Source: Promicromonospora sukumoe
Lineage (GTDB): Bacteria > Actinomycetota > Actinomycetes > Actinomycetales > Cellulomonadaceae
DNA: 64,000 bases
Assembly (NCBI RefSeq): GCF_014137995.1
Contig: NZ_JACGWV010000001.1
Location: 3,782,001 to 3,846,000 of the forward strand
Reading direction: 5' to 3'
This document shows positions 18,401 through 25,475 of this stretch, one piece after another. The first letter of the stretch is position 1; every line of letters begins with the position of its first letter. The translations under genes and the position numbers were made by a program. The notes beneath the pieces were generated by a model. That model was not told the origin of the DNA, did no database searches, and saw only the letters and a list, made by a program, of their open reading frames with translations.

Positions 18401-19106
18401 GCCGGGCGTGGTCGGCCACGTAGGTGACGTCGTGCGGGAAGAAGGACTGGTAGTCGTCGTCGACCTTGGCCGCGACGTTGGCCCACCACAGGAACGACTG
18501 GGGCAGCTCGCTGCGGTTGTAGAGCCGCACCGTCAGCTCGAGCACGGCGCTGTCGGGGCGCAGCCGCACGCCGTGCATGCCCTTCATGCGGGTGAACGGG
18601 TCGTGGTCGGAGCACCAGACGACGACGGCGCCGTCGGGCTCCTCCTCGATCTCGACGTCGACCGGCAGGTAGGTGGCCGGGCGGTGGTGCTGCGGCCAGT
18701 TGAGCTCGACGCCGCCCGCGATCCACGGCCCGGCGAGGCCCACGAGGGCGGGCTTGATCACGGGGTTGGTCCAGAAGAAGTCCCGGCCGCTGCCCCGCTC
18801 GCGGGCCACGTGGATGCGCCCGCCGAGCTCCGGCAGCACCACGACCCGGAGCCACTCGTTCTCCAGGTGCACCGCGCGCCAGGCCCGCTGGTGGGGCTCG
18901 TCGGCGATCTGGTGGTGGAACGGCAGCGGGTACACGCGGCCGGACGAACCCTGGTAGACCCGCCGGTCCAGGTACGCGGGGAACCTGTCGGGGGGCAGCG
19001 GTTCGTAGGTGGTCAGGGTGAGCGGCGCCTCCCAGGCGGCCGCGGCCCGGCCGGCCAGGTCGTCGGGCCGGGCGGGAAGGTCGAGCACGGACTCCACATC
19101 GAGCAT
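15414..19106 (-). CDS. DUF5107 domain-TPR protein
   Basis: A large 1230-residue protein. Residues ~1-470 are a DUF5107-type beta domain (YPLPFHHQI, ELGGRIHVARE, GGVELNWPQHHRPATYLP), related to the galactose-mutarotase fold and usually linked to glycan use. Residues ~510-1200 are alpha-helical with many TPR-like pairs (EPYWRAALERDPGHVDSLVGLG). No signal peptide. First gene of the alpha-galactoside operon and divergent from AraC. Two palindromic repeat tracts are translated in frame, in the domain linker (residues ~480-502) and between TPR blocks (~925-959). A binding or enzymatic role for the DUF5107 domain is not established here. Confidence 0.85.
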   Translation of the reverse strand: MLDVESVLDLPARPDDLAGRAAAAWEAPLTLTTYEPLPPDRFPAYLDRRVYQGSSGRVYPLPFHHQIADEPHQRAWRAVHLENEWLRVVVLPELGGRIHVARERGSGRDFFWTNPVIKPALVGLAGPWIAGGVELNWPQHHRPATYLPVDVEIEEEPDGAVVVWCSDHDPFTRMKGMHGVRLRPDSAVLELTVRLYNRSELPQSFLWWANVAAKVDDDYQSFFPHDVTYVADHARRAITAFPHADRPYYGVDYPALADRGGDRLDWYRNIPVPTSYMCLASDEEFFGGYDHAGGLGFVHVADRALSPGKKQWTWGNAPFGHAWDANLADDGSHYVELMAGVFTDNQPDFAHLAPGETKVFSQYWYPFRDVGPVDRATLDAAVRLERSGSGGVGDGAAGADGAGPTTARVGVVVPRPLDDLTITLSADGAVLATDVVDVDPTRPALLTHEVPAGTGPLTVTVTHGDRTLVTWTETPADADPLRDLSFSPLESSKDKKLRSQRGGGIEGAAADVAGASAAARVAEPDPAEEPAAPDEVGSVEELALIAAHLDLYRHATRAPEPYWRAALERDPGHVDSLVGLGRRAYAAGRHEEAAEYLGRAVGRLTRLHRSPRDTTAVYLLGLVREALGDDSGAYTAYAQAAWSRAWRAAAGYRMARLDARAGRYAAALDRLADVRRTEPDHLQALALSVVCLGRLRRHADAASTLAAARTLDPLDAWLRHLDGQPASGDAQTLLDVAIELAGVGEHEAALACLDEAEAREDHRPAGQTAVRPLLAYHRAHVLRLADRPDDAAAERARARGLDATWCFPGRLADAAVLSEAADTDPDDARARSLLGHWTYAAGRRADALALWRAAVQIDSSDAVAWRNIGLAAVNHERDLAAAAAAYDRACAVAPDDARLRYERDQLAALTGVGPGERLAALLGTDHAPAASPGADLAGSAWSAGGGLDKLDQRGPGLDQRGGPLDRDDLAVEALHLMVTEGRADEALAILGGRRLHPWEGGEGQALLAWDRVQAHRALDALAEGRAADAVGHVRAALAPPPSLGEARHPLASTANLHLLLGDALAAAGDQAAVGTEEADDAWRTAATQRGDFVEMSTQEHGEQTFWTVLALRRTGDTAAADDLTASLRAYRDTYAVEVPRVDYFATSLPDLLLFEEDPLRVRDRRVLVLDAQLALLAGDVATAKTMLGRPELAASRHAADLRHAVARHGEALLRGPAAVVGEAVEQAPGI
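16230..16334. repeat. In-gene repeat cluster: GGTCGAGC-family tract and a 19-bp-arm palindrome
   Basis: 16230-16272 carries two copies of gctggtcgagc, the second continuing ttgtcgagaccc, the same core as in the palindrome at 42541. Next to it, 16284-16302 and 16316-16334 pair as 19-bp arms (accatgcac / gtgcatggt) with two mismatches and a 13-base loop. All is translated within the DUF5107-TPR gene. Confidence 0.85.
17602..17669. repeat. In-gene palindrome, 22-bp arms
   Basis: Arms 17602-17623 (cccctttgagacctaagttt...) and 17648-17669 pair with one mismatch around a 24-base loop that holds an inner ctttgga/tccaaag stem. The tract is less GC-rich than the gene around it and is translated as the linker between DUF5107 and TPR parts. 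Confidence 0.9.
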
Positions 19107-19150
19107 GGGTCCGACGCTACGAACCTCCCGGGTACCGCGGGAAGCGACGT

Positions 19151-19180
19151 ATCGACGAACTTGCCTGGACGATTCGACGA
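19151..19180. promoter_or_regulatory. Candidate AraC direct half-sites
   Basis: atcgacga (19151-19158) and ttcgacga (19173-19180) repeat directly, 22 bases apart (two helical turns), in the 131-bp gap between the divergent DUF5107 operon and the araC-type gene. Spacing and place suit AraC-type binding; not proven. Confidence 0.4.
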
Positions 19181-19237
19181 TCCTGGTTCCGGGGCGACCC
19201 CCTGACGCGGCCGGGCGGACGGCGCTACCCTCCAGGG

Positions 19238-20119
19238 GTGCGCATCCGTGACGGCTTCCCCGGGCAGCGCCTGCGGGTGCTGCCGACCACCGTGGTCCGC
19301 GCGACGTCGCAGGCGGGCCCCACCTCGCGCCTGATGGTGACCGACGCGGGCTATTTTCCGCACGCCACGAACCACGGGCGGGTGCGCAGGCAGGGCGCAG
19401 CGGGGACCATCGTCATCGTGTCCTCCGCGGGCCGCGGCTGGTGCCGGACGCCGGGCGGCCTGCACCGTATCGGCGCTGCTCAGGCCCTGGTCATCCCCGC
19501 GGGCGTGGCCCACGAGTACTGGGCGGACGACGACGACCCATGGACGATCTGGTGGATGCACGTCCGGGGTGACGACGCCACCGAGTTCGAGCAGCACCTG
19601 GCCGGGCACGCGGGGCCGGACGACGTCGCCGTCGTCGAGGTGCACGACCTGGTGCGCGTCGTCGCCGACCTGGAACGCGTCGTCGACGCGCTGGAGACGG
19701 ATGAGACCTACCCGAGCCTGCTGCGCTGCGCGGGCGCCGCGTGGTCGGTGCTCGCGCAGATCGGGGCCGACGCCGCCGCGGGCAGCCCGGTCCGCGGCGA
19801 ACCAGTGCGCGCCGCGCAGGAGTACCTGCGCACGCACCTGGACGCCGTCGTCGAGGTGGCGGCGCTCGCCCGCCGGTTCGGGCTGAGCACGTCGCACTTC
19901 TCGGCGCGCTTCCGGGCGGCGACCGGCGGCGGCGTGGTCGAGTACGTCAAGCGGCTGCGGATGGCGCGGGCGTGCGAGCTGCTCATCACCACGGAGCTGC
20001 CCGTCGCCGACATCGCGCGCTCGGTGGGCTACCCGGACCCGTTCTACTTCTCGCGGCAGTTCCGCAGCGTGCACTCGTGCAGCCCGACGGACTTCCGCCG
20101 AAACCTCCACGAGCGCTGA
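19238..20119 (+). CDS. AraC-family transcriptional regulator
   Basis: A 293-residue regulator. The N-terminal cupin-like sugar-sensing domain (VIPAGVAHEYWADDDDPWTIWWMHV, shown in the form typical of AraC/RhaR arm domains) precedes two C-terminal HTHs (VAALARRFGLSTSHFSARF and VADIARSVGYPDPFYFSRQF). GTG start. It lies between the operon it faces and the secreted GH27 gene, so it is the likely activator of alpha-galactoside use. Confidence 0.92.
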   Translation: MRIRDGFPGQRLRVLPTTVVRATSQAGPTSRLMVTDAGYFPHATNHGRVRRQGAAGTIVIVSSAGRGWCRTPGGLHRIGAAQALVIPAGVAHEYWADDDDPWTIWWMHVRGDDATEFEQHLAGHAGPDDVAVVEVHDLVRVVADLERVVDALETDETYPSLLRCAGAAWSVLAQIGADAAAGSPVRGEPVRAAQEYLRTHLDAVVEVAALARRFGLSTSHFSARFRAATGGGVVEYVKRLRMARACELLITTELPVADIARSVGYPDPFYFSRQFRSVHSCSPTDFRRNLHER

Positions 20120-20163
20120 GTTCCCGGGCGGCCCGGGCCCGGCTGCCGCCGGGCGATGCGGGC

Positions 20164-20225
20164 GGTCGGCAGAATGTCAGGTGGTCGGCATTCCGGGGTG
20201 CCGACCACCTGACATTCTGCCGACC
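20164..20225. terminator. 27-bp perfect palindrome downstream of araC-type gene
   Basis: Arms 20164-20190 and 20199-20225 (ggtcggcagaatgtc... / its complement) are perfect, with an 8-base loop. The arms themselves contain a repeated gtcggca. No T-tract follows. Likely a terminator or REP-like element in the 256-bp gap before GH27. The rest of that gap shows nothing but the GH27 leader. Confidence 0.7.
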
Positions 20226-20375
20226 ACGCGGCGGGGCTCCGCCAGCCCTCGCGTCGGATCGTCCAGGCGGGTGCGTCGTCCTCTGCATTCCGTCCGGGTA
20301 GGGGCCCGGGGTTTGCTGTGCGGGTTCCCTCCCCTCGGCTCCGGCCGAGCCGACGACGACGTCAGGAGACCCTGG

Positions 20376-22505
20376 ATGTTCACCGTACGAACCTGGGCGG
20401 CGAGGACGAGTGCCGCCCTGCTCACGACAGCACTGGCCGCGACCGGCCTGGCGGCGAGCGCCTCGGCGGCGCCGACCACGACCGCCGTCGGCCCAGCGCC
20501 CGCCGACGCCGCCAGTGCCGCCAGCCCCGCCCCCGCCCCCGCCCCGGCGTCCGACAGCCCCAGCCCCACGCCCTACCAGGGCTGGAACACGTACTACGGC
20601 CTGGGCGGCGACTTCACCGCCGACGAGGTGCTGGACGTCGCCGACTTCCTGGTCTCGTCCGGCCTCGCGGACGCCGGATACGACATCGTGTGGCTCGACG
20701 GCGGCTGGCAGGACGAGGTGCCGCGCGGCGACGACGGCCGCCTGCAGGGCGACGCCGAGCGTTTCCCCGACGGCATGGCGGCGCTGGCCGACGAGATCCA
20801 CGACCGCGGCCTGCGCGCCGGCATCTACACGGACGCCGGCCCGTACATCCCCGGCACGTGCGGCCTGGGCAGCGGCGGCCACTACCAGACCGACGCCGAC
20901 ACCTTCGCGGAGTGGGGGTACGACGCCGTCAAGGTCGACTTCCTGTGCGGCATCACCGCCGACCTGGACCCGCAGGAGGCGTTCACCGCGTTCGCGGAGG
21001 CGCTGCGGGACAACAGCTCCGGCCGGCAGATGATCTTCAACCTCTGCAACCCCGTGACCTCGCCGGACTGGGGCGACTACCCCGAGGAGCAGCAGTCCAC
21101 GTGGTCGTGGACCTACGCTCCGGACATCGCGGAGTCGTGGCGCACGTACACCGACGTCGGGTTCGTGGGGCAGATCCAGTTCAAGGACGTGCTGCGCAAC
21201 TTCGACGCGAACGCCCGGCACCCGGAGGTCGCGGGGCCGGGGCGGTTCAGCGACCCGGACTACCTGGGCCCGGAGCTCGGCATGACCACGGAGGAGTTCC
21301 GCACGCAGATGTCGCTCTGGACGGTTGCGGCCGCGCCGCTCGTCATCTCCAGCGACCCGCGCACCCTGAGCCAGGAGTCGCTGGACATCCTGCTCGACGA
21401 GGACGTGCTGGCGATCGACCAGGACCGGCTCGGCCTCCAGGGCACGCGGGTCGGCGCGGCCGGCACCACGGAGACATGGGCCAAGCCGCTCGCGGACGGC
21501 TCGGTCGCCGTCGCGCTCCTGAACCGCGGCGACCGGCCCGCCGAGGTCGCCGCCACCGCCCGTGACCTGGGCCTGCGCGGCCGGTCGTTCGCCGTGCTGG
21601 ACACCTGGACGGACGCCCGCACGCAGTCCTCGGGCACGATCCGGGCGGCGGTCCCGGCGCACGGCGCCGCGCTGCTGCGGGTGACGCCCGCCCGGCACGA
21701 CGGCGCGCCCCGCCTGGTCGCGTCGCCGCCCGCCTTCGCGTCCGTCGGGGCCGACGCCGTAACGCCCACCACCGACCTGCTCGCCGCGGCCGGCGACCGG
21801 CTGACCACCGAGGTGACGCTGCACAACGACGGCGGCAAGGCGGTGCGGGACCCGCGCGTCGCGCTGACGGTGCCTTCGGGCTGGACCGCTACGGCGTCGG
21901 GGCCGGCGCCCCGCGTGGTGCGGCCCGGCGGCTCGGCCACCGTCGCGTTCACGGTCTCCGTCCCGGCCGGGACGGACACCGGCGGGTACGACGTCGCCGC
22001 GTCCGTCACCTCGGGTTCCGGTCGGCTGACGACGCCGCCGTCGCGCGTGACGGTCGCGCCCGGGGCACCGTCGGGCAGCGACGTCGTGCTCTCGGGGCAC
22101 CCGTGGGTGAGCGCGTCGAGCGGCTGGCTGACGCCCACCGTGGACCAGAGCGTGGGCGGCGGCTCGCCGCTGACGGTGGCCGGCATCGTGCACAAGACCG
22201 GGATCGGCGTCGCCAGCCCGTCCCACGTGCGGTACTACCTCGGCGGCGCGTGCACCGCGCTGTCCGGGAGCGTCGGCATCGACGACGTCGTCGGCACGGT
22301 CGGGCCGGAGGGCGGCACGGCGACGTTCGACGTCGTCGGCGACGGAGAGACCCTCTGGACCAGCGGCACGGTAGAACGCGGCACGGCTCACCCGTTCACG
22401 GTGGACGTGACGAACATCCGCGACCTGACCCTCCGCGTAGGTGACGCCGCCGACGGCGGCTACAACGACCGAGCCGACTGGCTCTCCCTCACCACCTCCT
22501 GCTGA
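20376..22505 (+). CDS. Secreted GH27 alpha-galactosidase with NEW3 and NPCBM-like domains
   Basis: A 709-residue exported enzyme. Signal peptide residues 1-32 (ending ASASAA), then an Ala/Pro linker. The GH27 barrel spans ~65-340 (PYQGWNTYYG; the nucleophile Asp is in VKVDFLCG; APLVISSDPR), with a C-terminal beta domain to ~435. An NEW3-type domain with VPSGWTA follows at ~465-560, and an NPCBM-type carbohydrate-binding domain from ~570 (IVHKTGIGVASPS). AGGAG seven bases before the ATG fixes the start. It would release alpha-galactose outside the cell while GH36 acts inside. Confidence 0.93.
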   Translation: MFTVRTWAARTSAALLTTALAATGLAASASAAPTTTAVGPAPADAASAASPAPAPAPASDSPSPTPYQGWNTYYGLGGDFTADEVLDVADFLVSSGLADAGYDIVWLDGGWQDEVPRGDDGRLQGDAERFPDGMAALADEIHDRGLRAGIYTDAGPYIPGTCGLGSGGHYQTDADTFAEWGYDAVKVDFLCGITADLDPQEAFTAFAEALRDNSSGRQMIFNLCNPVTSPDWGDYPEEQQSTWSWTYAPDIAESWRTYTDVGFVGQIQFKDVLRNFDANARHPEVAGPGRFSDPDYLGPELGMTTEEFRTQMSLWTVAAAPLVISSDPRTLSQESLDILLDEDVLAIDQDRLGLQGTRVGAAGTTETWAKPLADGSVAVALLNRGDRPAEVAATARDLGLRGRSFAVLDTWTDARTQSSGTIRAAVPAHGAALLRVTPARHDGAPRLVASPPAFASVGADAVTPTTDLLAAAGDRLTTEVTLHNDGGKAVRDPRVALTVPSGWTATASGPAPRVVRPGGSATVAFTVSVPAGTDTGGYDVAASVTSGSGRLTTPPSRVTVAPGAPSGSDVVLSGHPWVSASSGWLTPTVDQSVGGGSPLTVAGIVHKTGIGVASPSHVRYYLGGACTALSGSVGIDDVVGTVGPEGGTATFDVVGDGETLWTSGTVERGTAHPFTVDVTNIRDLTLRVGDAADGGYNDRADWLSLTTSC

Positions 22506-22511
22506 CCCCCT

Positions 22512-22574
22512 CGTTGAGTGCTGGGTATTCGCCCTTTCGAAGCCTCGAAAAGGGCGAATACCCAGCACTCAACG
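22512..22574. terminator. Bidirectional terminator-like palindrome, ~30-bp arms
   Basis: Arms 22512-22540 and 22545-22574 (cgttgagtgctgggtattcg... / complement) pair throughout except for one extra base, with a 4-base loop. It lies between the convergent GH27 and LysR genes. Confidence 0.8.
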
Positions 22575-22595
22575 ATCCGGGTTGGGCGGGGGGGG

Positions 22596-23480
22596 TCAGC
22601 AGGAGGGGGCCTCCGTGAGGAGCTCCGTGAGGTGCGGGGCCGGGCTGTCCGCGCGGTCCGGGGTCGTGACCAGCGAGACGATCCAGTCCGCGGAGCCGTC
22701 GGCGGCGACCGGGAGCGCGACCAGGCGGGCCGCCTGCGGCTTGGCCGCGACGTGCCGCGGCACCAGCGCGACGCCGAGGCCGCGGTCGACCAGGTCGAGC
22801 AGCGTGTGCACGTCGTTGACGGTGAACCGCACCCGACGGCGCACGCCCCGCGCGGCGAACGCGTCGTCGTTCATCTGCCGCACGGCCCACGACGGGTGGA
22901 AGTCGATGAAGCTCTCCCCGCCCAGGTCGGCCCGGTCGACGGCGGCGCGCGACGCGAACGGGTGGTCCGCCGGGCAGAGGAACACCATCGGCTGCTGCCC
23001 CAGGACGGTGCGCGGCAGCACGCCCACGTGGTCGGCGGTCGCGACGAAGGCGGCGTCGAGCTCGCCGTCGCGCACCCCGGCCAGGAGCTCGTGCGAGCCG
23101 GCCTGCTGGAACGCGATCTCCACGCGCGGGTAGCGCCGGTGGAAGCGTTCCAGCAGCGTGGCGACGTCGACGACGCCGAGGCACTGCTCCGAGCCGACCC
23201 GCAGCGTGCCGGCCAGCTCGCGGGAGACCTGGACCACCGCATCGCGAGCTTCCGTCGCAGAGGAGAGCATGGAGCGGGCGAAAGGCAGGAGCGCCAGGCC
23301 CGCCTCCGTCGGCTCGACCCGGCGGGTGGTCCTGGTGAACAGCTTGGTGCCCAGCTCGACCTCGAGGTTACGGATGGCGGCGGACAGCCCGGACTGGGAG
23401 ACGCCGGTGAGCTCGGCAGCCCGGGTGAACTGGCGTTCGTCCGCCAGGGCCACGAGGTATTCCATCTGACGCAGTTCCAT
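22596..23480 (-). CDS. LysR-family transcriptional regulator
   Basis: A 294-residue LysR regulator. HTH at residues 1-60 (FTRAAELTGVSQSGLSAAIRNLE) and an effector domain with a typical FLCPADHPFA strand. It is divergent from two aldo-keto reductase genes across 103 bases containing repeated TTCTAGG-type words, and is probably their regulator. Confidence 0.92.
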   Translation of the reverse strand: MELRQMEYLVALADERQFTRAAELTGVSQSGLSAAIRNLEVELGTKLFTRTTRRVEPTEAGLALLPFARSMLSSATEARDAVVQVSRELAGTLRVGSEQCLGVVDVATLLERFHRRYPRVEIAFQQAGSHELLAGVRDGELDAAFVATADHVGVLPRTVLGQQPMVFLCPADHPFASRAAVDRADLGGESFIDFHPSWAVRQMNDDAFAARGVRRRVRFTVNDVHTLLDLVDRGLGVALVPRHVAAKPQAARLVALPVAADGSADWIVSLVTTPDRADSPAPHLTELLTEAPSC

Positions 23481-23493
23481 TAAGCAGTACCAG

Positions 23494-23545
23494 TTCTAGG
23501 AATGATGATGGGGAGTTGTTGGACTTCTAGGTTACGGCTTCCTAG
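23494..23545. promoter_or_regulatory. Candidate LysR sites in the LysR/AKR gap
   Basis: ttctaggaa at 23494, ttctagg at 23525 and ttcctag at 23539: three related words, roughly 31 and 14 bases apart, in an AT-richer patch between the divergent genes. Binding by the adjacent LysR is an inference. Confidence 0.4.
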
Positions 23546-23583
23546 TCTCTGGTTCGAACCCGTTGCGACACGAGGGAGAAACA

Positions 23584-24450
23584 ATGCAGCTCCGTACCAT
23601 CGGCGGCCGTTCCGTCTCCGCGATCGGCCTCGGCGGCATGCCGATGTCCATCGAGGGCCGGCCCGACCGCGAGCGCTCGATCGCCACGATCCACGCCGCC
23701 CTCGACGCCGGCGTCACCCTGATCGACACCGCCGACGCCTACCACCAGTTCGCCGACGAGGTGGGACACAACGAGGAGCTCATCGCCGAGGCCCTCCGGA
23801 CCTACGGCGCCGACACCTCCGGCGTGCTGGTCGCCACCAAGGGCGGCCACCTGCGCCCCGGGGACGGGTCCTGGACCAAGGACGGTCGCCCCGAGTACCT
23901 CAAGGAGGCCGTCAAGGCCTCGGCCAAGCGGCTCGGCGTCGACGCCATCGGCCTCTACCAGTTCCACCGCCCGGACCCGAAGGTGCCCTACGGCGACTCC
24001 GTGGGCGCGATCCGCGACCTGCTCGACGAGGGCGTCATCGAGCTGGCCGGCATCTCGAACGCGAACCCGGACCAGATCCGCCAGGCCAACGACATCCTCG
24101 GCGGCCGCCTCGTGTCGGTGCAGAACCAGTTCTCGCCGCGCTTCCGGTCCTCGCTGCCGGAGCTGGAGCTGTGCGCCGAGCTCGGCATCGCGTTCCTGCC
24201 GTGGAGCCCGCTGGGCGGCATCTCGCTGGCCCGGTCGGGCGAGCTGGGCGCCGACTTCTCGGCGTTCCAGGAGGTCGCCGACGCGCACGGCGTGTCCCCG
24301 TTCCGGGTCACGCTGGCCTGGGAGCTCGCGCTGGCGCCCGTCGTCGTGCCCATCCCGGGGGCCTCGCGCCCGCAGAGCATCACCGACTCGGCCCAGGCCA
24401 CCGAGCTGACCCTCAGCGCGGACGAGGTCGCCCGCCTGTCGGCGGCCTGA
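23584..24450 (+). CDS. Aldo/keto reductase
   Basis: A 288-residue NADP-type aldo-keto reductase of the YajO/Tas kind: LIDTADAYH (catalytic Asp and Tyr), KGGHLRPG with the catalytic Lys, QFHRPDP with the catalytic His, and a C-terminal VVPIPGASRPQSI cofactor loop. GGGAG precedes the ATG at 23584. 36 bases separate it from a second, different aldo-keto reductase. Substrate unknown. Confidence 0.92.
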   Translation: MQLRTIGGRSVSAIGLGGMPMSIEGRPDRERSIATIHAALDAGVTLIDTADAYHQFADEVGHNEELIAEALRTYGADTSGVLVATKGGHLRPGDGSWTKDGRPEYLKEAVKASAKRLGVDAIGLYQFHRPDPKVPYGDSVGAIRDLLDEGVIELAGISNANPDQIRQANDILGGRLVSVQNQFSPRFRSSLPELELCAELGIAFLPWSPLGGISLARSGELGADFSAFQEVADAHGVSPFRVTLAWELALAPVVVPIPGASRPQSITDSAQATELTLSADEVARLSAA

Positions 24451-24486
24451 GCCCACCCCTAGCACCTAAGTACAGGAGAGAAACCC

Positions 24487-25419
24487 GTGAAGACCTTCAC
24501 CCTGCCCGGGACGGAGCTCACCGTCCCGAACGTCGTCCTGGGCCTCATGCGCATCCAGGAGAAGACGGACGAGGAGGTGCGCACCCTGGTCAAGACGGCC
24601 CGGGACGCCGGCATCTCGTTCTTCGACCACGCCGACGTCTACGGCTCCGCCCTGCACGGCTGCGAGACCCGGTTCGCCGAGGCCATGCAGCTCACGTCGT
24701 CGGAGCGCGAGCAGATCGTGCTCCAGACCAAGGCCGGCATCGTGCGCGAGGGGCCGTACTTCGACTACTCGTACGAGCACCTCGTCGAGTCGGTCGAGGG
24801 CTCGCTGGCCGCGCTCGGCACCGACTACATCGACATCCTGCTGCTGCACCGCCCGGACGCCCTCGTGGAGCCGGACGAGGTGGCGCGCGCGTTCGACGAG
24901 CTGTCGGCGTCGGGCAAGGTGCGGGCGTTCGGCGTCTCGAACCACACGCCGGGCCAGATCGAGCTGCTGCGCAAGTCCGTGACGCAGCCGCTCGTCGCCA
25001 ACCAGCTCCAGCTCTCGGTGACGCACGCGCCGCTGGTGGCGCAGGGCGTGGCCGCGAACATGCAGGGCCTGGACCAGTCGATCAGCCGCGACTCCGGCAC
25101 GCTGGACTACTGCCGCCTGCACGACATCACCGTGCAGGCCTGGTCGCCGTTCCAGGCCGGGTTCTTCAACGGCGTGTTCCTCGGCTCGCCGGACTACCCG
25201 GAGCTGAACGCCGTCATCGACCGGCTCGCCAAGAAGTACGACGTGCCGGCCATCGCGATCGCCACCGCCTGGATCACGCGCCACCCGGCGCAGATGCAGG
25301 TCGTGCTGGGCACCACCAACCCGGAGCGGGTCGCGGGCGCCGCGCTCGGCTCGGACGTGCCGCTGACGCGCGCCGAGTGGTACGAGATGTTCCGCACGGC
25401 GGGCTACACGGTCCCGTAA
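24487..25419 (+). CDS. Aldo/keto reductase (YdhF-like)
   Basis: A 310-residue aldo-keto reductase. Catalytic residues are in FFDHADVYG (Asp, Tyr), QTKAGI (Lys) and LLHRPDAL (His); the LGTTNPERV loop binds cofactor. An AGGAG-type ribosome site precedes it. It is more like the E. coli YdhF group than its upstream neighbour, so the pair is not a recent duplication. Confidence 0.92.
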   Translation: MKTFTLPGTELTVPNVVLGLMRIQEKTDEEVRTLVKTARDAGISFFDHADVYGSALHGCETRFAEAMQLTSSEREQIVLQTKAGIVREGPYFDYSYEHLVESVEGSLAALGTDYIDILLLHRPDALVEPDEVARAFDELSASGKVRAFGVSNHTPGQIELLRKSVTQPLVANQLQLSVTHAPLVAQGVAANMQGLDQSISRDSGTLDYCRLHDITVQAWSPFQAGFFNGVFLGSPDYPELNAVIDRLAKKYDVPAIAIATAWITRHPAQMQVVLGTTNPERVAGAALGSDVPLTRAEWYEMFRTAGYTVP

Positions 25420-25426
25420 CCCCCTG

Positions 25427-25474
25427 ACGTGTCAGACGCTCAGGTCCCTCGGGGGACCTGAGCGTCTGACACGT
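25427..25474. terminator. Bidirectional terminator-like palindrome, 22-bp perfect arms
   Basis: Arms 25427-25448 and 25453-25474 (acgtgtcagacgctcaggtc... / complement), loop tcgg. It fills the gap between the convergent AKR and BBE-type genes, and shares its outer sequence with the palindrome at 34061. Confidence 0.85.
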
Positions 25475-25475
25475 C

